Of a DNA stretch of 44,408 nucleotides, positions 40,667-44,408 are shown one piece after another (positions within the stretch are counted from its first letter, which is position 1; each line of letters begins with the position of its first letter). The position numbers were made by a program, and so were the translations under genes. Where the stretch lies: assembly GCA_027451525.1 (NCBI GenBank), contig DAIDJF010000047.1, positions 1 through 44,408 of the forward strand, in the 5' to 3' direction. The DNA is from Ktedonobacterales bacterium (GTDB lineage: Bacteria; Chloroflexota; Ktedonobacteria; Ktedonobacterales; Ktedonobacteraceae). A model generated the notes under the pieces. That model was not told the origin of the DNA. It did no database searches and worked only from the letters and a program-made list of their open reading frames with translations.

Positions 40667-43153
40667 ATGTCATATGAAGGTCTAGAATTAGATGGCCGTT
40701 ACCGACTGGTGCGTCTGCTGGGCAGTGGTGGCATGGGTGATGTGTATGTCGCGACTGATCCGCAACAAGAGCGCGAGGTGGCAATCAAAATCATTCGCGC
40801 CGAGCGTTCGTACAGCGGCGAGGAGGTAACTAAGGAGGAGGAACGCCTCTTTCGCCGCGAGGCCAGGATGATTGCGCGCCTGGACCATCCGTGCACCCTG
40901 GCACTGTATGACTATGGACAGGTTCAGCACAACAACCTGACGCTCTACTATCTGGTCATGCCCTATCGAGCGGAAGGTTCTTTGGCCGACTGGCTACGCA
41001 CCCATGGGGGTATCTCACAACTCACACCAGATGACGGAGTTGCCCTCATCAAGCAGGCTGCTGAAGCCTTGCAGCATGCTCATGACCACCAAGTCATTCA
41101 CCAGGACATCAAACCCTCTAACTTTCTGGTCGAAACTAGTGAGGATGGCACCGCGCGCCCCTCTCTGATTCTCTCTGATTTTGGCATTGCGCGTCTGTCC
41201 ATAACTACTTCCAGTGCTAGCCAATCCATTCGTGGCACTCCTACCTACATGGCTCCCGAACAGTGGGAAGGCCGACCCGTCTACGCTACCGATCAGTACG
41301 GATTGGCGATTATGGCCTATGAACTGCTCACTGGGCAGTTGCCTTTTCAGGGCAATGCGACACGGATGATGTATGCGCACCTCAATACGCCGCCTGCTCC
41401 ACCATCCAGCGTTAATCCGCACCTCTCCGCTCAGGTTGATCGGGTGCTGTTGCGCGCCCTCGCGAAAAAACCGCAGATGCGCTTCCCTTCCGTTGCTGCC
41501 TTCGCCGACGCACTCTCTTTAGCTGTAGCGGGCAAACTATCCGAGGAAGCATTTGTCACGCTTGGGACTTCACAAGCCGATGAAACTTCCTCTCCTGTGG
41601 CTGAGTCAACCCTGCCGTTTGTAGAGAAGACGGGTCTTTCCTACAAGGAACTCGTCAAGTTGCGAGCTGCCTCTATAACAGCCGAAGAAGCAAACGCCTC
41701 ACCCAATGAACCAGTGCTGGAACAGGCCAGGGGGAATCGGGCGAAGGTGACACATGAGCTTACCAGCGGTCTACAGCTTCCTCTTTCAGGCAAACAGAAG
41801 CCCCCACAGAAACGTTCGTTCTTTGTCCTTCTGGCGGCTGCTCTCACCGTTGTGCTCATCTTCGCCAGTGTCACTGCCGCATTGGCATTACGTGGCAGAC
41901 CCCCAGTTGGGCAGGCTGATCGTAGTGGCGGACAGACCACACAAGGCTCGACCATCACTCCAACGGCAACCCCCGCGCGGCAACTGGCCTTTCGACCATC
42001 TCCAACCAGTGTGTTACGCAAACCGACTCCTACGCCGACACCTGTTCTCCAGTCCAACCCAACTTCAGGCTCAGGAATACAACCAATTGTTCCACCGGCC
42101 CCTATAATATCTCCAACGGTTCCAACTGTGCCACCAACGCAAGTCTCAGCAACTGTGCCCGTATCTATCCCCCCAGCAATTTCGGTAACACCCACTCTCG
42201 TTGATAGAGCTGCTTCTGTTACACAAAGTTCCTCACCGACCGTGCAGGAAAATCAACAGTTTTTGATCTCCTTTACTCTGCAAAACACTGGTACGACAAC
42301 GTGGAGTGATAACGGTGGCTATATAATGGTTTGCATCACGAATTGTCTGGGAGCCGGAACTATTGGTTTTAATGGACAAACGGTCACGCCGGGTCAACAG
42401 TTTTCGTTTAATATTACGCAAATATCTTCCACTACACCCGGTACCTATACTACCCAATGGGTACTACAGGATAACGGAACCCCTTTCGGGCCAACGATGT
42501 CTCTTGTTGTGAATGTACTCGCTCCACCAACTCCTGTACCTGCACCAACAACTCCCACGCCAACATGGCAACCTCTTCTTGTAGAAGCAGCACCAGATTG
42601 TAATAATCCTGCTGGAACCTCCTGGAATCCGTCCTTGCCTGGTACGGTAGTTTCCTGTTCGAATGGTGGGCTACTGATGCAGCAGACTTCGGCATCGTAC
42701 TATGCTGAACTTGACCTCACGCAGGCGGGTGGTGGTTATTATAGTCAGACGAATTTCCGTGTACAGGTAGATGCGACCTTCATGAACACGAGCGATAACT
42801 CAACATGGGCCGCACTATTAGTACAGACGCCAGTGCCACAGGGAGCTGTCGGAGGCTTTATCTTCGTGCTCAATCCTGCTGGACAATGGCAGTTGCAGCA
42901 AGTGATTACAGGTACCTCTATTCCCGTTGTCGCGAGCGGTACGACGAGCATTAATCCAGGGCAGGCAACCAATATAACGATCATTGTACAGAATGCAACC
43001 TTATACGGATACGTCAACGGCAATCAGGTATTGGCTTGGAGTGACAGTAGCACCGTTTCACCCGCGCTAACAAGCTTGATGGTCGAGCGGTTGCGCGCCG
43101 CGCCATCATCAAATGTTCTTTACACTAATTACGAATTGGATATGTGGGGCTAA
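40667..43153 (+). CDS. Membrane Ser/Thr protein kinase with NBR1-like Ig domain
   Basis: An 828-residue receptor-like kinase. The catalytic domain (about 11-285) has LGSGGMGDVY at 19-27, K41, the catalytic loop HQDIKPSN with H145-Q146-D147, DFG 171-173 and APE 196-198. Q146 replaces the usual Arg, making it a non-RD kinase. A juxtamembrane region, one transmembrane segment (about 385-408) and a Thr/Pro-rich linker follow. An NBR1-like Ig domain (about 515-618; QNTGTTTWSDNGGY) and a jelly-roll or LamG-like domain end it. ATG 40667 follows GGGGGA; TTG 40652 is less likely. Targets may include FHA proteins such as the ABC transporter, by inference. A terminator follows at 43163. Confidence 0.92.
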   Translation: MSYEGLELDGRYRLVRLLGSGGMGDVYVATDPQQEREVAIKIIRAERSYSGEEVTKEEERLFRREARMIARLDHPCTLALYDYGQVQHNNLTLYYLVMPYRAEGSLADWLRTHGGISQLTPDDGVALIKQAAEALQHAHDHQVIHQDIKPSNFLVETSEDGTARPSLILSDFGIARLSITTSSASQSIRGTPTYMAPEQWEGRPVYATDQYGLAIMAYELLTGQLPFQGNATRMMYAHLNTPPAPPSSVNPHLSAQVDRVLLRALAKKPQMRFPSVAAFADALSLAVAGKLSEEAFVTLGTSQADETSSPVAESTLPFVEKTGLSYKELVKLRAASITAEEANASPNEPVLEQARGNRAKVTHELTSGLQLPLSGKQKPPQKRSFFVLLAAALTVVLIFASVTAALALRGRPPVGQADRSGGQTTQGSTITPTATPARQLAFRPSPTSVLRKPTPTPTPVLQSNPTSGSGIQPIVPPAPIISPTVPTVPPTQVSATVPVSIPPAISVTPTLVDRAASVTQSSSPTVQENQQFLISFTLQNTGTTTWSDNGGYIMVCITNCLGAGTIGFNGQTVTPGQQFSFNITQISSTTPGTYTTQWVLQDNGTPFGPTMSLVVNVLAPPTPVPAPTTPTPTWQPLLVEAAPDCNNPAGTSWNPSLPGTVVSCSNGGLLMQQTSASYYAELDLTQAGGGYYSQTNFRVQVDATFMNTSDNSTWAALLVQTPVPQGAVGGFIFVLNPAGQWQLQQVITGTSIPVVASGTTSINPGQATNITIIVQNATLYGYVNGNQVLAWSDSSTVSPALTSLMVERLRAAPSSNVLYTNYELDMWG

Positions 43154-43162
43154 AAAGACTAG

Positions 43163-43200
43163 AGAGGATGCCTGAATATAGGTATTCACGCATCCTCTTT
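43163..43200 (+). terminator. Intrinsic terminator of the kinase gene
   Basis: A two-part stem: outer arms 43163-43171/43190-43198 (9 bp), inner TGAATA/TATTCA (6 bp), with a C-C mismatch between and a 4-nt loop, ending in CTCTTT. It begins 10 bp after the kinase stop. Confidence 0.7.
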
Positions 43201-43377
43201 CCAGCATTTGCTTTTTGTAATGGATGATGTATAGTAATACATCATCTTGTATTTAGAATACTAATAATAGTTTGTCCCTATGCTTGCTGCTATCGAGTAT
43301 ACAGGTGGAGTATAATGGAGTGAAACGTCTTTTGTTTCTTGTTTCTCTGTGCAGAGAGCAATGAAAGGATAGAGATC

Positions 43378-44373
43378 ATGATCGATCAGGATTCGTATGC
43401 AGAGAGTTCGGAAGTCATCTGGCAAATGGATGATACGTTCGTGTATGGCACGATGACCAAGCCTGCTGGCCCAGGACCGTTTCCCGCTGTGGTGATGGTG
43501 GCTGGTAGCGGTCCGACTGATCGCGATTGGAATTCGCCCCTGCTTCCAGGCACCAATGGTAGTGCCCGCCTGCTGGCAGAAGCACTTGCACAGGCAGGAT
43601 TCGCCTCACTGCGTTATGATAAGCGTGTTTCCGGTCCCCATGCTCGCGAGAATGTGCCTCTTCTAATTGGCAAACTCAGCATGCAAAGCTTTGCTGACGA
43701 ACTCGCTGGTGCTGTAAACATCCTGGCAAAACAGGAATATGTGCGTCCTGACCGGATTTTCGCGCTCGCTAATAGTGAGGGCACTCTGCACGCTCTGAAT
43801 TACCAACTACACAGCCCCGTGCATCAGTTCGCGGGACTCGTCCTCATAGGCCCTCCTGGACGAACTGTTGGCGCTGTTGCACACTCGCAATTGGCTGCGC
43901 AGGCTGCTGCTCTCCCCAATGGTGCTGCTCTATTAGCACTCTACGATCAGGCCATCACGCGTTTCCAGGCGGGTGAACCGATCAACCCTGACCCACTTCT
44001 GCCGGAGGGAGTTCAGATGATACTGAGGAGCCTGGAAACCCCAGCCAATCAGCCCTTTGCCCGTGAACTCTGGTTGGCCGACGCGACTCCTCTTCTGCGT
44101 CAGGTAGACATTCCCGTGCTGGTCGTGATTGGGAAGAAGGATATCCAGATCGACTGGCAGGCCGATGGCGAGCCACTGCAGCAGGCCACTGCGGGGCATG
44201 AGAATGTGAGCTTCCTCTTCCCAGAGAACGCTAATCACATCCTTAAGCAAGAACTGCGTCCCCGCTCAGAACTGGTAACTCCTGAGATAACAGCAAGTTA
44301 CAACGGCCCTGATACGCGCCTGGACCCGCAAGCTACAGAAGAGCTTCTCAAGTGGCTCGCTGCCCATGTCTGA
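43378..44373 (+). CDS. Alpha/beta hydrolase (acyl/dienelactone-like)
   Basis: A 331-residue alpha/beta-hydrolase. The oxyanion-hole strand is MVAGSGPTDRDW, the YDKRVSG segment is typical of the family, and the nucleophile elbow is A131-N-S133-E-G, with Ala in place of the first Gly of G-x-S-x-G. The acid and His follow near GKKDIQIDW and NANHILK. No signal peptide. ATG 43378 follows AAAGGA; an upstream start at 43339 is less likely. The substrate is unknown. The window ends 35 bp after its stop. Confidence 0.82.
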   Translation: MIDQDSYAESSEVIWQMDDTFVYGTMTKPAGPGPFPAVVMVAGSGPTDRDWNSPLLPGTNGSARLLAEALAQAGFASLRYDKRVSGPHARENVPLLIGKLSMQSFADELAGAVNILAKQEYVRPDRIFALANSEGTLHALNYQLHSPVHQFAGLVLIGPPGRTVGAVAHSQLAAQAAALPNGAALLALYDQAITRFQAGEPINPDPLLPEGVQMILRSLETPANQPFARELWLADATPLLRQVDIPVLVVIGKKDIQIDWQADGEPLQQATAGHENVSFLFPENANHILKQELRPRSELVTPEITASYNGPDTRLDPQATEELLKWLAAHV

Positions 44374-44408
44374 TAACGAAGATGCTTTTCTACTCCGTGA
44401 GCTGCAAG

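Noticed and set aside
41641..42195. 184-codon minus-strand frame
   Set aside because: It is antisense to the Thr/Pro linker of the Ser/Thr kinase; Gly/Val-rich composition is what the reverse of Pro/Thr repeats gives.

Overview
The window looks like chromosomal DNA from a Ktedonobacterales-type member of the Chloroflexota: a filamentous, spore-forming, heterotrophic soil bacterium. This is inferred from gene style, not from a marker gene. No rRNA or tRNA was seen. The supporting signs are membrane Ser/Thr kinases with Thr/Pro-rich linkers and an NBR1-like extracellular domain, a triple-FHA ABC-2 transporter, a YhfC-type membrane protease, paired F420-type luciferase-like oxidoreductases, Asp-box propeller lipoproteins, long intergenic regions and moderate GC. 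Genes sit on both strands in short operons, often separated by strong hairpins. I see no phage, plasmid or CRISPR locus.

Layout. 1-6.3 kb: a 173-bp MITE-like element bounded by TA, an acyl-ACP thioesterase-like gene, an amidohydrolase with an operator-like palindrome upstream, a MoaD/ThiS-like ubiquitin-fold protein paired with an Asp-box propeller protein, a D-2-hydroxyacid dehydrogenase and a PAP2 phosphatase. 6.4-13.1 kb: a DUF4870-like membrane protein, then an acyl/aryl-CoA ligase, an ACMSD-like amidohydrolase and a PaaX-type repressor, which look like a small regulated catabolic unit. They are followed by a sugar/acid-type MFS transporter and a small uncharacterised ORF with a strong Shine-Dalgarno. 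13.1-19.1 kb: the FHA-FHA-FHA-ABC transporter, a cupredoxin lipoprotein and a PadR/PiT-type transporter pair with a 4-nt overlap. 19.5-29.1 kb: a GNAT acetyltransferase, a secreted two-repeat protein, two paralogous LLM oxidoreductases flanking a YhfC protease and a DPP-IV-like S9 peptidase, and an SDR epimerase.

29.2-34.0 kb: a radical SAM protein convergent with a three-gene signalling operon. That operon encodes a stand-alone protein with three near-identical PAS domains, a histidine kinase whose N-terminal coiled coil carries four copies of an R(K/R)A-x-x-HI motif in heptad register, and a receiver-histidine kinase fusion. All three genes overlap by 4 nt. 34.2-44.4 kb: a DinB-like protein, an Asp-box lipoprotein, a complete class I P450 operon ([3Fe-4S] ferredoxin, FAD reductase, P450), a decayed von Willebrand A gene fragment, a Ser/Thr kinase with an HQD catalytic loop and an NBR1-like Ig domain, and an alpha/beta hydrolase.

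The strongest candidates for something new are the triple-PAS/4x-motif kinase/receiver-kinase operon, the vWA remnant directly upstream of the Ser/Thr kinase, the MoaD-like plus propeller pair, and the small ORF upstream of the MFS gene. All assignments rest on reading motifs by eye. No database search was possible.
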